DNA from: an uncultured Nioella sp.
GTDB lineage: Bacteria; Pseudomonadota; Alphaproteobacteria; Rhodobacterales; Rhodobacteraceae
Reading direction: 5' to 3'
Length of the DNA: 64,000 nucleotides
Assembly (NCBI GenBank): GCA_947495575.1
Contig: CANLZL010000002.1
Span: forward strand, 558,001-622,000
Shown: piece by piece, positions 11,197 through 22,190 of the stretch
Numbering within the stretch: position 1 is the first letter of the stretch
Layout: every line of letters begins with the position of its first letter
Notes under the pieces: model-generated
Databases searched by the model: none
What the model was told of the DNA's origin: nothing
What the model saw: only the letters and a program-made list of their open reading frames with translations
Position numbers and translations under genes: made by a program

Positions 11197-12855
11197 TTAG
11201 GTAATGCTGCCGCTCAAAAGGGCGCGAGCGGCGTCTTTCGCGGCATCTGTGATGGTATCGCCCGATAGCATCCGGGCCACTTCGGTGACCCGTTCTGAGG
11301 CATCCAGCGGCACAACCCGTGACAGCGTGGTTCCGTCTTTCACGGCTTTTTCAACCCGCCAGTGATGCGCGCCCAAAGCTGCGACTTGCGGCGAGTGCGT
11401 TACAACCAGCACTTGCCCGCCATCTGCCAGCGCAGCCAGGCGCCGACCGACCGCATCAGCAGTGGCGCCGCCGACACCGCGATCGATTTCATCAAAGATC
11501 ATGGTTAGACCTTCGGCCCGTTCACTCAGGCACACCTTCATGGCCAAAAGGAAACGGCTAAGTTCCCCGCCAGACGCGATCTTGTTAAGCGGTCCGGCGG
11601 GTGCGCCGGGATTGGTGGCAACTGTGAAGGTGACAGCGTCACGGCCGGACGGGCCAGCCGTCTCTTCCACGATCCGGGTTTCAAACACCGCGCGGTCCAT
11701 TTTGAGCGGCGCAAGTTCGTCCATGATCCGTCGATCGAGGCGTTTGGCAGCCAACTGCCGCGCGGTGGTCAATTCAGCGGCAACAGCCCCATAACTAGCC
11801 TCGGCCGCAAGCAGCGCGGTTTGAAGGGCCGCAATATTGTCGCCCGAGCGATCCAGCGCCTCGAGGCGAGCACGCAGATCGTCTGCAAACGTCCCAAGAT
11901 CATCGGGCGCAACCGAATGCTTGCGGGCAAGACCGCGCAGAGCAAACAGGCGTTCTTCGGTCTCTTCCAATTCATGCGGATTGAAGCGCAGTTGGTCGGC
12001 GAAGGTTTCGACGCCAGATTGTGCTTCGCCCAATTCCACCATAGCGCGTTCCAGCGCGGCGATGGCGTTGTCCAATCCACCCTCTGCTTTTTCAGTCAGC
12101 CCCTCAATCCATCTAAGCGCGTCGCCCATGGCGCCCTCGGCACCCTGCCCGCCTAGCGCCTCGATCACACGGGCCACATCGGCGCGCATTTTCTCTGCGC
12201 CCTGCATCAGGCGGCGGCGCGCATCGAGGGTTTCTTCTTCGCCCGCTTGCGGGTCAAGCGAGTCCAGTTCGGCCACCGCGTGGCGCAGAAACTCTTCTTC
12301 CGCCTGCAATTCGGCCATCTCCGCCGCGGCCTGCTCCACCGCCTTACGGGCTGCGCTTTGAGCTTTCCATGCGGCGGTCACCGCATCTCGATTGGGTGCT
12401 AACTGCCCGTAGTCATCCAGCATCGCGCGGTGACCGCGCGGGTCAAGCAAGCCTTTGTCATCCTGCTGGCCATGCAACTCAACCAAACTGTCGGAGAGCT
12501 GTCGCAAAACATCGCCGGGCGCCCGCCGACCGTTGACCCAAGCGGTTTTGCGTCCTGCTGCCGTGTTAACACGCCGCAATATCAACTCATCCTCATCCGG
12601 CAGGCCGGCTTCCTTCAGGATCGCATGAACAGGATGACCTGGCGCGAGCGAAAAAACGGCTTCAACCTCGCCCTGCTCGGCACCGGTACGCACCAAATCC
12701 GCCCGCCCACGCCAGCCCAGAACAAACCCAAGCGAATCCAACAGGATTGATTTGCCCGCACCAGTTTCACCGGTCAGCACGTTTAGGCCCGGTTGGAACT
12801 CAAGCTCCAACCGGTCAATGATCAGCATGTCCCGGATATCGAGGCTGTGCAGCAT
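11197..12855 (-). CDS. recN: DNA repair protein RecN
   Basis: MLHSLDIRDMLIIDRLELEFQPGLNVLTGETGAGKSILLDSLGFVLG; C-terminal FDEIDRGVGGATADAVGRRL. Confidence 0.93.
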   Translation of the reverse strand: MLHSLDIRDMLIIDRLELEFQPGLNVLTGETGAGKSILLDSLGFVLGWRGRADLVRTGAEQGEVEAVFSLAPGHPVHAILKEAGLPDEDELILRRVNTAAGRKTAWVNGRRAPGDVLRQLSDSLVELHGQQDDKGLLDPRGHRAMLDDYGQLAPNRDAVTAAWKAQSAARKAVEQAAAEMAELQAEEEFLRHAVAELDSLDPQAGEEETLDARRRLMQGAEKMRADVARVIEALGGQGAEGAMGDALRWIEGLTEKAEGGLDNAIAALERAMVELGEAQSGVETFADQLRFNPHELEETEERLFALRGLARKHSVAPDDLGTFADDLRARLEALDRSGDNIAALQTALLAAEASYGAVAAELTTARQLAAKRLDRRIMDELAPLKMDRAVFETRIVEETAGPSGRDAVTFTVATNPGAPAGPLNKIASGGELSRFLLAMKVCLSERAEGLTMIFDEIDRGVGGATADAVGRRLAALADGGQVLVVTHSPQVAALGAHHWRVEKAVKDGTTLSRVVPLDASERVTEVARMLSGDTITDAAKDAARALLSGSIT

Positions 12856-12883
12856 GATCGCGCCTGAGGCTCCTGCTAGCGGG

Positions 12884-13756
12884 TCAGAGCCAATTTCCGC
12901 GGATGGTTTGCTGCCAGATCTCACGCAACCAGCTTTCGCCGGCAGCCTCTGGTGCCAGATCCATATCGGTGAGCTGGCTAAAGGCATCATCATAGAACGG
13001 CGACGACTGGAAGTTATGGCCCAGAATCGCGCCAGCGGTCTGCGCCTCATTTGGCAGTCCAAGTGCCAGATAAGCCTCTACCAGACGCAACAGGGCCTCT
13101 GGCGTGTGGCTCGTGGTCTGGAATTGTTCAACCACCACACGGAAACGGTTGATAGCAGCTGTGTAGTTCTGACGACGCAGGTAATAGCGCCCGATTTCCA
13201 TTTCCTTGCCCGCAAGATGGTCAAAGGCGAGGTCGAATTTCAATATGGCCGAGGCGGCGTATTCGCTGTCAGGATAGCGTTCGATCACGGTTCGAAGCGC
13301 TTGTAGTGCCTGATATGTGATGCCTTGGTCGCGGCCGACATCATCCATTTGGTCGTAATAGCTGAGCGCGAGCAGGTATTGCGCATAGGCCGCATCTTCG
13401 TCAGCAGGATAGAAATCCAGGAACCGTTGCGCGGTGGCGCGGCTGTTTTCGTAGTCACGGTCCTGATGGTAGGCATAAGCCGCCATGATCAGCGCGCGGC
13501 GTGACCAATCGGAATAGGGATGCAGGCGTTCCACTTCCAGGAACAAGGCAGCCGCGTCTTCCGGGCGACCTGTTTCCAGTTCGGCCTCGGCGCGCTCAAA
13601 AATTGGCTGCGCTTCCAGTTGTTCCAGCGGAACTTCACGGTTACCGCCACGGAACACCGCGCAAGAGGACAGAACAAGAACCAGACCGGTGGCAATCGCC
13701 GCCCTACCAAATGTCTTTAGCAATCCCCGCCCGCGTGCCATGCCCACAATCCTCAT
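12884..13756 (-). CDS. bamD: Outer membrane protein assembly factor BamD
   Basis: Lipobox-like LVLSSCAVF; TPR-type repeats; position between lpxC and recN. Confidence 0.88.
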   Translation of the reverse strand: MRIVGMARGRGLLKTFGRAAIATGLVLVLSSCAVFRGGNREVPLEQLEAQPIFERAEAELETGRPEDAAALFLEVERLHPYSDWSRRALIMAAYAYHQDRDYENSRATAQRFLDFYPADEDAAYAQYLLALSYYDQMDDVGRDQGITYQALQALRTVIERYPDSEYAASAILKFDLAFDHLAGKEMEIGRYYLRRQNYTAAINRFRVVVEQFQTTSHTPEALLRLVEAYLALGLPNEAQTAGAILGHNFQSSPFYDDAFSQLTDMDLAPEAAGESWLREIWQQTIRGNWL

Positions 13757-13853
13757 GCATCACATCCGGCAGGCTTTGGCGCCTGCCCTTTCTGACAGAT
13801 GGTCTAGCACATTAATTCTGAGGGCAAAACGCCTGAATTTACCCCTATGGGGA

Positions 13854-14777
13854 TCAGGCAACATGCGCCAGATCTTCTGCATGAAGATCGACGCCAGGAA
13901 GCTGCGCGGCCTGCTCAGGGCTGCATTCGATCAACCGCCAGGCAGAGGGTCGGGCAAAGAGCGCACGGAGAAGCTCATTGGTCAGCATATGACCCGCCCG
14001 AACGCCGTGATATTCCGCCAAAAGCGGAGCGCCCGCCAAGGCCAGATCGCCCAAAGCGTCCAGCATTTTATGGCGCACAGGTTCGTCTTTGTGGCGCAAG
14101 CCACCCGGGCTGACGACGGCATCGCCATCGACAACAACCGCGTTTTCTCCAGGGACACCGCCAAGCGCAAGGCCATTGGCCTTCATCGCATCCACTTCGG
14201 CCTGACGACAGAAGGTGCGGCTGTCACACAGTTCACGCACGAAATGACCATTGCGCAAATCCGTGGCCAAGGTCTGCTGACCAATGGCGGCATCCGGAAA
14301 TTCAATATCAAAGCGCATCTTCATACCACGCGCAGGGCGCAGGGTGGCGGTTGCATCGCCGCGGGTGACCGTCACTTCTTCAAGCACTTCAATGGCAAGA
14401 ACCGGCACGTTTTGCGCCTGAACACCACGCGCCAGGAGCCCACGGACAAACGGAGCAGAAGACCCATCTAGAATTGGAACTTCGGGGCCGTCAATTTCGA
14501 TCAGGGCGTTATGAATGCCGCAACCGGCAAGCGCGGCCATCAAATGCTCAACGGTGGAAACTTCGACACCCGCTTCATTCCGCAAACGAGTGCAGAGCTG
14601 GCTTTGCGGCACAACGTCATAGCGCGCCGGGATCATGTTATCAGAATCTTGAATATCAACGCGGCGGAACCAGATGCCGAAAGAGGCCGCGGCCGGGTGC
14701 ACTTTCATCCGCGCTGGACGCCCGGAATGAAGGCCAAGGCCCTTGAACTCTACCGATGATCTTAGTGTCGCCTGCAA
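13854..14777 (-). CDS. lpxC: UDP-3-O-acyl-N-acetylglucosamine deacetylase
   Basis: SVEFKGLGLHSGRPARMKVHPA, TVEHLMAALAGCGIHNALIEIDGPEVPILDGSSAPF. Confidence 0.95.
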   Translation of the reverse strand: MQATLRSSVEFKGLGLHSGRPARMKVHPAAASFGIWFRRVDIQDSDNMIPARYDVVPQSQLCTRLRNEAGVEVSTVEHLMAALAGCGIHNALIEIDGPEVPILDGSSAPFVRGLLARGVQAQNVPVLAIEVLEEVTVTRGDATATLRPARGMKMRFDIEFPDAAIGQQTLATDLRNGHFVRELCDSRTFCRQAEVDAMKANGLALGGVPGENAVVVDGDAVVSPGGLRHKDEPVRHKMLDALGDLALAGAPLLAEYHGVRAGHMLTNELLRALFARPSAWRLIECSPEQAAQLPGVDLHAEDLAHVA

Positions 14778-15010
14778 CGGAACGCTCCTGCTTTGCGTCG
14801 ATTTGAAACCAGATTAAGCGACTATTTCGCTTTCGCTGTCCCAGTTATTTGGCCAAGTAAGTCCCACCCCGCTGGCCGTGGCAATGATCTACCCCGTGGC
14901 AGGACACAAAACAATTCAACCTTTGTGACCACCTGCAACAAAGCCGAAAACTGTCGGCAAATTTTCGCCAACTTCCTGCAAAACACCCTTTAACATACAG
15001 AATACAAACA

Positions 15011-15040
15011 AAAAAAGACCGCCTATTCCGGCGGTCTTTT
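15011..15040 (-). terminator. Rho-independent terminator downstream of ftsZ
   Basis: GACCGCC-tattcc-GGCGGTC hairpin; U-rich tract on the minus-strand transcript. Confidence 0.8.
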
Positions 15041-15060
15041 CCGTCACATTTGACGTAAGA

Positions 15061-16644
15061 TCAGTTTGCTTGACGTCGCAAGAAGGCCGGAATTTCAATC
15101 CGTTCCTGCTCTGGATCCACGGGCTCTTCGGCTTGCACCGGACGGCTCTGCTGCATCGGCGGCTGACGGCGTGCGGGTTGCGACGGTGCCGCCTCCTCAC
15201 CGTGACCGGTCATCCGGTTGATCAGTGAATTAATGCCGAAACGGGTCTTGCCGGCTTCATCAGCTTCCGGTTCGACCGCTTGCTGAGCAGGGCCATCTTT
15301 TGCAATCGCTGCGCGCAATCGGGCCAGCGTTTCGGGCGATGGAGAGCCACCGGCAGAGCGAGGCGCGACATAGTCAGCCTCATCTGCTGGGGCACCGCGC
15401 TGAACAGATTTCGGCGCCGGCGCTGCTTCTGCCGCTGGTCGGTAGGCTGGCGCAGGAACAACATCATCCTCAAACAGGTCTTCTGCCTGTTCATGCGCGG
15501 TTTCCGCATCGAATTCAGTGAAAAGGCTGGGCTCCGGTGCTTCCGAAGTGACCTCTTCACCTTCTTCAATTTCCTCATCCATAACGGGCTGCGCGGCAAC
15601 CGCCGCATTGCCCGAAGACTGGAAAATCGGTTCGCCCGACATGCGACGGGTTGGGGCCGGGATTTCCTGACGGATCTCGGCCGCATCGATCCCGGTTGCG
15701 ACAACCGAAACACGCATCTGGCCTTCCATATTGGTGTCCAGCGTCGAACCCACGATGATGTTGGCCTCTGGATCTACTTCCTCACGAATACGGTTGGCCG
15801 CTTCATCAAGTTCGAAGAGGGTCAGGTCATAACCACCGGTGATGTTGATCAGAACGCCTTTGGCGCCTTTCAGGCTGATTTCATCCAGAAGTGGGTTGGC
15901 AATCGCTTTTTCCGCGGCCTGAACTGCACGGTCATCGCCGTCGCCTTCACCCGTACCCATCATCGCTTTGCCCATCTCGTTCATCACAGCGCGAACATCA
16001 GCAAAGTCGAGGTTGATAAGGCCGGGACGAACCATCAGGTCGGTCACGCCCTTTACACCCTGATAGAGCACATCGTCAGCCATCGCGAAGGCTTCGGTAA
16101 ACGTGGTCTTTTCATTGGCCAATCGGAACAGATTCTGGTTTGGAATGATGATCAGCGTGTCGACAACCTTTTGAAGGGCTTCGATGCCTTCATCAGCCTG
16201 GCGCATCCTCTTGGAGCCTTCGAATTGGAAGGGTTTGGTCACAACGCCAACCGTCAACACCCCAAGCTCTCGCGCCGCTTGCGCAATAATCGGAGCGGCA
16301 CCGGTTCCGGTACCGCCGCCCATGCCAGCTGTGATAAAGCACATATGCGCTCCCACTAGGTGGTCAACGATCGTCTCGATGCTTTCCTCGGCCGCGGAGG
16401 CCCCAACTGCGGGCCGAGCACCTGCACCAAGACCCTCGGTAACTTTCGCACCCATCTGGATGCGGCTGGTTGCCTTGGACTGCTGCAATGCTTGCGCATC
16501 GGTATTTGCGGTCACGAATTCGCAACCATCAAGCTGTTGGTCGATCATGTTATTGACGGCATTTCCGCCAGCGCCACCTACACCAAACACGGTGATGCGG
16601 GGCTTCAGGTCCGGCTGGTCCGGCATGGTCAGATTCAGGGTCAT
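15061..16644 (-). CDS. ftsZ: Cell division protein FtsZ
   Basis: [29 protein letters not shown] tubulin signature. Confidence 0.97.
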   Translation of the reverse strand: MTLNLTMPDQPDLKPRITVFGVGGAGGNAVNNMIDQQLDGCEFVTANTDAQALQQSKATSRIQMGAKVTEGLGAGARPAVGASAAEESIETIVDHLVGAHMCFITAGMGGGTGTGAAPIIAQAARELGVLTVGVVTKPFQFEGSKRMRQADEGIEALQKVVDTLIIIPNQNLFRLANEKTTFTEAFAMADDVLYQGVKGVTDLMVRPGLINLDFADVRAVMNEMGKAMMGTGEGDGDDRAVQAAEKAIANPLLDEISLKGAKGVLINITGGYDLTLFELDEAANRIREEVDPEANIIVGSTLDTNMEGQMRVSVVATGIDAAEIRQEIPAPTRRMSGEPIFQSSGNAAVAAQPVMDEEIEEGEEVTSEAPEPSLFTEFDAETAHEQAEDLFEDDVVPAPAYRPAAEAAPAPKSVQRGAPADEADYVAPRSAGGSPSPETLARLRAAIAKDGPAQQAVEPEADEAGKTRFGINSLINRMTGHGEEAAPSQPARRQPPMQQSRPVQAEEPVDPEQERIEIPAFLRRQAN

Positions 16645-16893
16645 TTATAAGTCCGCCTGTCTTATTGGTTCTGGCACCGATCTTGTCGTCGGATCGCCGA
16701 TTTCTGCCTATTTGGCTTGAATCCTACCGTGTTAGCCCCGGCGCGTCACGCGAAAATTGGCAAAAAACGTCGAAATATTGGGCCAAAATGTGGCGCCCCG
16801 GCGGGATTTTGCTTATCCACGCAGTATATAGCGCAATCCACCCGCCCCCACACCATGGGTGTGAAGCCGGCAAGATTACAGATTTTGCGCCGT

Positions 16894-18228
16894 TTACCAG
16901 TTATCGCGGAACCAGCGCACTGCGCGTTTCAAAGAACGCGCGGGATAGCGGTCGGCGGGCACTTCGAAATCCCACCATTCATCCTGTGGATAAGCGGCAA
17001 ACAATGCCAGGCCGACGCAGGCCGAAAATGCCGGGCCACAAGCCGATTGCGGCAGGCCCTGAACACGCAAAGGGCGCCCCAGACGAACCTGGTTTCCAAG
17101 GATGCGGCTGGCCAGTTGGTCCAGGCCAGGGATCTGGCTGGCCCCGCCGGTCAGAACAATGCGTTGCGAGGGCAAATGGTCAAATCCCGCGTCTTCCAGG
17201 ATAGCGCGCACTTCTTCCAAAATTTCTTCGACACGTGGACGCATCACACCGATCAGTTCGGCCCGACTGATAGAGCGCCGGTCATGTTCCCAATCGCCTG
17301 TATCGGCCTCAAGCTCGATCTGTTCGCGATCATCCATGCCGGTTGCCACAACACCGCCAAATCGGGTCTTGATCCGCTCGGCATCATTGGCGGGAATTTG
17401 CAGGCCCTGACTGATGTCAGAGGTGACGTGATCGCCACCCATCCGCACGGTGTCGGCATAAATCATGTGTTTCTTGATGAAGATCGATACGCCGGTGGTG
17501 CCGCCGCCCATATCAATGCAGGCCGCGCCTAGTTCCTGTTCATCTTCCACCAAGGAAGAGACGCCCGCGACGTATGGGGATGAGGCCAGGCCCGCAAGTT
17601 CAAGATCGCAGCGTTTGACGCAATGCAGGATCAGCTCAACCGCATGTGCATCAACAGTTAGCATATGCATATCGGCGCTGAGGCGGTTGCCGACATGGCC
17701 ACGCGGGTCTTTCAGACCGGTGCGGTGATCAAGCGCAAAGTTCACGGGCTGTGCATGAAGAACCTCACGCCCTTCCCCAATATCAGGCATGTCACAGGCC
17801 GCCAGTGCACTGGCGACGTCACATTCGGCAACTGTCCCGGTTTGCAGGCTGGTTTCGCCCACCAGTCCATAAGACCGGGGTCGCGCACCCGCGATGCTGA
17901 CAATGACATGATCAACCCGGACCTGCGCCATTTTCTGCGCCGCCTGAACGGCTGTTCGAATGGCGCGCTCGGTTTCCTGAACGGTATCGACCTCTCCAAA
18001 ACGCACGCCGCGCGACCGAGTGGTGGCCGCACCAATGACGCGAAAATTGCTCTGGCCCGCCATGGCACCGACGCCATCGGCCACGGCCTCTTCCTCGACA
18101 CTGTCAAACCGCAGCACCAGACAGGAGGTCTTAAAACTGCCGATATCCAGGATGGCGATCACGCCGCGACGCATTGCTTCCTGACGTTTGGCGCGCATGG
18201 CCCGCTGCGAGTGGTACAGCATACTCAT
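16894..18228 (-). CDS. ftsA: Cell division protein FtsA
   Basis: AILDIGSFKTSCLVLR, ACIDMGGGTTGVSIF actin-like motifs. Confidence 0.95.
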   Translation of the reverse strand: MSMLYHSQRAMRAKRQEAMRRGVIAILDIGSFKTSCLVLRFDSVEEEAVADGVGAMAGQSNFRVIGAATTRSRGVRFGEVDTVQETERAIRTAVQAAQKMAQVRVDHVIVSIAGARPRSYGLVGETSLQTGTVAECDVASALAACDMPDIGEGREVLHAQPVNFALDHRTGLKDPRGHVGNRLSADMHMLTVDAHAVELILHCVKRCDLELAGLASSPYVAGVSSLVEDEQELGAACIDMGGGTTGVSIFIKKHMIYADTVRMGGDHVTSDISQGLQIPANDAERIKTRFGGVVATGMDDREQIELEADTGDWEHDRRSISRAELIGVMRPRVEEILEEVRAILEDAGFDHLPSQRIVLTGGASQIPGLDQLASRILGNQVRLGRPLRVQGLPQSACGPAFSACVGLALFAAYPQDEWWDFEVPADRYPARSLKRAVRWFRDNW

Positions 18229-19151
18229 CCGTTTTCTCCCGTCGATAGTGTCACCTCACGCATCTGGCGAAGTTCGCTCAGCGCTTGGGGGGTCAGTTGT
18301 AATACGGTGCGCGAGGGATCGCGCAGATCCACTCGCAAAATATCGCGCTCAAGAATTTCCTGGGCGTCGTTCTGGGCCAGCACGCGATCCAATGCGGTGA
18401 CCGGATCTTCGGCAGGCAGAAGAATGCGAATGCCATCGGTCAAGACAACGTCCCACCGGCGCTCACCCATCCGCACAAGACCGCGCAGTCGGTCGCCCAA
18501 GGGGCGTGCGGCATGGATCAAGGCCAGCGCTTCGGTGGCGGCCTCATTGGCGCCATCGCCCGCAATTTGCGGCAGATGCGACAGGTTTGGCCGAGCTAAA
18601 AGCGGCGCGACACGTTCGCCCGAGGCATCAACCAGCCACAGCCCTTCACGCGCCTGCCAAACCATGACCGGGCGACGTTCGGTAATGGCCACGGCCAGTT
18701 CGCCCCCCGACCTGATCCGCAATTGCGCGCTTTCCACCGCGCGGATCTGTTCGACCCGTAACCGCAGCGCCTCCAGATCTAGGTCGAAGGAAGACGTCGG
18801 GAAATCCAAAGCCAATGTGGCGCGGATTTCTTCGGACAGGACCGGGGTCGCGCCGTCAATTGACATCAGATTGACTTGAAACTCGGGGCGCGCCTCGATC
18901 GACCGCCTAAATTCCGCAATGCTATCCTGCATTCTTTGGATATTTGTGGGGTCGGACAGGTAAACGCCCCCCGCTGCAACAACTGCGAAGGCAGGAATGC
19001 CCACGCGCAGGATAGCGCGAAAAAATGGCGTCAGCCAAAGCCGTTGAATTCTGTAAGACCATTTTGAGGGGGCCGGGTCGCGCAGTTGTGGCGCCGGGCG
19101 GGCCTGACCGTTGCGGATTATCTGTCGCATGAGGCGTCCTCCACCATCCAT
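18225..19151 (-). CDS. ftsQ: Cell division protein FtsQ (start 19151 or 19130)
   Basis: POTRA/FtsQ-like ([40 protein letters not shown]); position upstream of ftsA. Confidence 0.88.
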   Translation of the reverse strand: MDGGGRLMRQIIRNGQARPAPQLRDPAPSKWSYRIQRLWLTPFFRAILRVGIPAFAVVAAGGVYLSDPTNIQRMQDSIAEFRRSIEARPEFQVNLMSIDGATPVLSEEIRATLALDFPTSSFDLDLEALRLRVEQIRAVESAQLRIRSGGELAVAITERRPVMVWQAREGLWLVDASGERVAPLLARPNLSHLPQIAGDGANEAATEALALIHAARPLGDRLRGLVRMGERRWDVVLTDGIRILLPAEDPVTALDRVLAQNDAQEILERDILRVDLRDPSRTVLQLTPQALSELRQMREVTLSTGENG

Positions 19152-20041
19152 GCGCAGAACTGGCCAAAGCTCATCCCCCTAAGGGCTGCCTGTTCAGGGC
19201 TGAGGGATGTGGGCGTCATACCGGGTTGGGTGTTGACCTCCAGCACGATCAACCCGTCCAATCCGCGCGTTTCATCCCACCGAAAATCAGTGCGGCTGAC
19301 ACCGCGACATCCAAGCGCTTTATGCGCCTTCACAGCCAAATCCATGCAGGCATCGAATATATCGGCAGGGACATTGGCCGGAACTTCGTGGCGCGATCCG
19401 CCCTCGGCATATTTTGCGTGATAATCATACCAGCCATCGGTGATGATATCCGTGACGGTCAGGGCTTCATCCCCCATCACAGTAGTCGTCAACTCTCGCC
19501 CCGGTGCATAGGTTTCGACCATCACCTGTTCGGGCATCGTATCGGCCAGTTTCGGCGGTCCATTCGCGGCTTCATGCACCAGGTAAACGCCAACGGATGA
19601 CCCTTCGTTGTTTGGCTTGACCACATAGGGCGGATCCATCACATGGCCGACCATCACATCTTCGCGGGCGGCGATAATGCTTTCCATTACTGGGATGCCT
19701 GCCGCCCGAAACGCCTCTTTCGAGCGCTGTTTATCCATCGCCAGTGAAGAGGCCAGAACGCCGGAATGGGTGTAAGGAATGCGCATCCATTCCAACATAC
19801 CCTGAACGCAACCATCCTCGCCCCACCGACCATGGAGGGCATTGAACACAACATCAGGTGAAATATCGGCCAAGCGCATAGGCAGATCGGGGCCTGCATC
19901 GACCTCGATCACTTCATACCCTTCACCTTGCAGCGCATTGGCGCATTCACGCCCTGTAGACAGCGACACCTCGCGCTCTGCGCTTGGTCCGCCCATCAAC
20001 ACCGCTACACGAGGGGGAGTTCTGCCCGAACCTACCAACAC
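19118..20041 (-). CDS. ddl: D-alanine--D-alanine ligase
   Basis: [38 protein letters not shown]-grasp motifs. Confidence 0.95.
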   Translation of the reverse strand: MLVGSGRTPPRVAVLMGGPSAEREVSLSTGRECANALQGEGYEVIEVDAGPDLPMRLADISPDVVFNALHGRWGEDGCVQGMLEWMRIPYTHSGVLASSLAMDKQRSKEAFRAAGIPVMESIIAAREDVMVGHVMDPPYVVKPNNEGSSVGVYLVHEAANGPPKLADTMPEQVMVETYAPGRELTTTVMGDEALTVTDIITDGWYDYHAKYAEGGSRHEVPANVPADIFDACMDLAVKAHKALGCRGVSRTDFRWDETRGLDGLIVLEVNTQPGMTPTSLSPEQAALRGMSFGQFCAWMVEDASCDR

Positions 20042-20118
20042 CTGTGCCTCAATTCATGCCGCGGGCTTTGCCCGTCTGGCTTATTATTTATGCCCCTTTA
20101 TTGGGGCTTTTCAGCCGG

Positions 20119-21063
20119 TTAGTCCGACTTATCTCCACTTGCGGGTTCCCCCACGCGCTTGATTTCCCATACTAGCTCTATTCCGCTGTTTTGGAAAACC
20201 CTTTTTCTGACCTCTTCACCAAGAGATTCAAGGTCTTCGGCGGTAGCCCCGCCCGCATTGAGCAAGAAATTGCTATGTTTCTCGGACATCTGAGCGCCGC
20301 CCCGCCGGGCGCCGCGCATCCCGGCATCGTCGATCACTTTCCACGCCTTCAGGTCATGCACGTCATCTGCCTTACCGGTGGAACTGTAGCCTGCCGGGTT
20401 ACGAAAGGTCGACCCGGCGCTGCGATCCTTGGTGGGCTGCGTCTCATCACGCTTGGCCAGTTGATGCTCCATCCGCGCCGCCAGTTCTTCGGGATCGCCC
20501 GCATCGGCACTGAAAGTGACAGAGGTTACAACTGCACCATCAGGCAAATCGGTCTGGCGGTATTGGAAATGGATATCGTCCCTGCCAAGTGTTACCTGTG
20601 TTCCGTCCCGCAAGACTGCGCGCGCCGAGTGAAAATGATCCGCCACATAAGACCCATAGCAGCCTGCATTCATCGTCAATGCCCCCCCGATTGATCCGGG
20701 AATGGTCCGAAGGAAAGTCAGGTCCAGACCCGCCGCCGCCGCCTTACGGGCGACATGGGCATCCAATGCTGCGGCACCAGCTGTAACAGTGCCCTGCCCC
20801 ATTTCGATGCTGTTGAACCCGCGTCCCAATCGAATAACCACGGCCCGCAACCCGCCATCGCGCACGATCAGGTTGGACCCAACGCCCATTGGAAAGACCG
20901 GAATAGACGGATCGAGTGCCGCCAGAAACTGGCTGAGGTCTTCCTCATCTGCCGGCTGAAACAGGTAATCCGCAGGTCCACCAACCCGCAGCCATGTCAG
21001 TTCGGCCAGCGACCGGTTGGGCGTCAACGTGCCGCGCACGGGCGGCAGGATTGTGTCAGTCAT
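20119..21063 (-). CDS. murB: UDP-N-acetylenolpyruvoylglucosamine reductase
   Basis: [46 protein letters not shown]. Confidence 0.95.
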   Translation of the reverse strand: MTDTILPPVRGTLTPNRSLAELTWLRVGGPADYLFQPADEEDLSQFLAALDPSIPVFPMGVGSNLIVRDGGLRAVVIRLGRGFNSIEMGQGTVTAGAAALDAHVARKAAAAGLDLTFLRTIPGSIGGALTMNAGCYGSYVADHFHSARAVLRDGTQVTLGRDDIHFQYRQTDLPDGAVVTSVTFSADAGDPEELAARMEHQLAKRDETQPTKDRSAGSTFRNPAGYSSTGKADDVHDLKAWKVIDDAGMRGARRGGAQMSEKHSNFLLNAGGATAEDLESLGEEVRKRVFQNSGIELVWEIKRVGEPASGDKSD

Positions 21064-21361
21064 CTTGGTCAGGTCTCGTCGCGGCTACGCGCCCCTTTTG
21101 CCGCAAACCAAGCCGCCCGCCAAGAAGGGAAAACAAAAAGGCCGGCGTGGTTATGAGGTAGGCCATTACCCGGTCGCTCGTCCTTTGGGTCCAATCGGTT
21201 GTCGGAAGTAAGGATTGGACGATAAAGTAGCCAGCGGCGACACCCAACGCGACCCAAAAAGCGTAAAGTAGTGCCTTGGAAAAAAAGCGGCCAACCATCG
21301 ACCCGACAACCAAACCAAGCACGGCACAAACCGCCGCTGCGAGCAACAAGACAAGACTCAT
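21056..21361 (-). CDS. Small membrane protein of unknown function (paralogue of next ORF)
   Basis: Two or three hydrophobic segments; overlaps both neighbours in tight operonic packing. Confidence 0.65.
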   Translation of the reverse strand: MSLVLLLAAAVCAVLGLVVGSMVGRFFSKALLYAFWVALGVAAGYFIVQSLLPTTDWTQRTSDRVMAYLITTPAFLFSLLGGRLGLRQKGRVAATRPDQDD

Positions 21362-21669
21362 TGCCCGCCCTCGTCCTGTTCACGACGCCGTCGCTGGACC
21401 AAAGTTGCCAATCCTACACCCAGGCAGCCAATAAGGGCAGGCGCAGCAAACAGCATGGCAAGCGCGAAAAAGCCGATGCGATCATAGCCATTATCAGGCA
21501 ATCCCAGTAGGTCCATAACCGGGTCGACCGAAAAACAGACGATAAAAACTGCCAGGACCGCCCAAACAAAATAAAGTAGCCAAGGGGCCGCGTATTTCGC
21601 GAGCAAAAACCCGATGGCCGATCCGGCAGCAAAGGATGTGCCCAAAATGATTAGAAGCATTGGTTCCAT
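21358..21669 (-). CDS. Small membrane protein of unknown function
   Basis: Hydrophobic ORF similar in layout to 21056..21361; 4-nt overlap with it. Confidence 0.65.
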   Translation of the reverse strand: MEPMLLIILGTSFAAGSAIGFLLAKYAAPWLLYFVWAVLAVFIVCFSVDPVMDLLGLPDNGYDRIGFFALAMLFAAPALIGCLGVGLATLVQRRRREQDEGGQ

Positions 21670-21678
21670 GACGCCGGA

Positions 21679-21924
21679 TTATTGCAGAAAAATCCGGCGG
21701 ACCCAACGGGCCGCGTAGAAAACCGGCCATCTTAGAATCGAACAGGCTGCGGCCACTAGGGCAAGGCCCCACCAGGGACCAGCCTGAACAGTGACAAATC
21801 CGAGGATCGGAATGCCGGTCGCGATGAGAACTCGCGCGGCGGGCCAATGATATCGGCTTGGTGTCATTCCCATTATACAGGCAGAGGCTGCCCAAAGACT
21901 GGCAAAGGTCAAGGACAACGGCAT
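21679..21924 (-). CDS. DUF2484-type small membrane protein
   Basis: MPLSLTFASLWAASACIMGMTPSRYHW...RWPVFYAARWVRR; TGATG overlap with upstream paralogue. Confidence 0.7.
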   Translation of the reverse strand: MPLSLTFASLWAASACIMGMTPSRYHWPAARVLIATGIPILGFVTVQAGPWWGLALVAAACSILRWPVFYAARWVRRIFLQ

Positions 21925-22178
21925 CAGACCGTGCCTCGTTTCAGCAGCCCCATGCCGCGCCGCGCGAAATAGGCCAAGGGACGACGGAACATCGAGATTA
22001 TGCCCAATAGCACCAACCCGACGACCCAAAAAGAATGTTCGATCCCGATGAAGATCAAAAGCGGCAGGGCAAGGATGAGCAGGGTCAGCCCCGGTTTATA
22101 CTGAAACCGCATAGGCAATAGCGCGGTGATTGTCGCCGCCAGCACCCAAAGACTGGCCAGGGTTAGAGAAAGGGTCAC
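21924..22178 (-). CDS. DUF2484-type small membrane protein
   Basis: MTLSLTLASLWVLAATITALLPMRFQYKPG...RRPLAYFARRGMGL; GGAGG Shine-Dalgarno. Confidence 0.75.
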   Translation of the reverse strand: MTLSLTLASLWVLAATITALLPMRFQYKPGLTLLILALPLLIFIGIEHSFWVVGLVLLGIISMFRRPLAYFARRGMGLLKRGTV

Positions 22179-22190
22179 GCTGCGCCTCCT

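Noticed and set aside
15280-16359. 359-aa plus-strand ORF
   Set aside because: Entirely antisense to ftsZ; composition is a by-product of high-GC coding on the other strand.
17665-18879. 404-aa plus-strand ORF
   Set aside because: Antisense to ftsA/ftsQ; Arg/Ser-rich low-complexity product typical of a shadow ORF.
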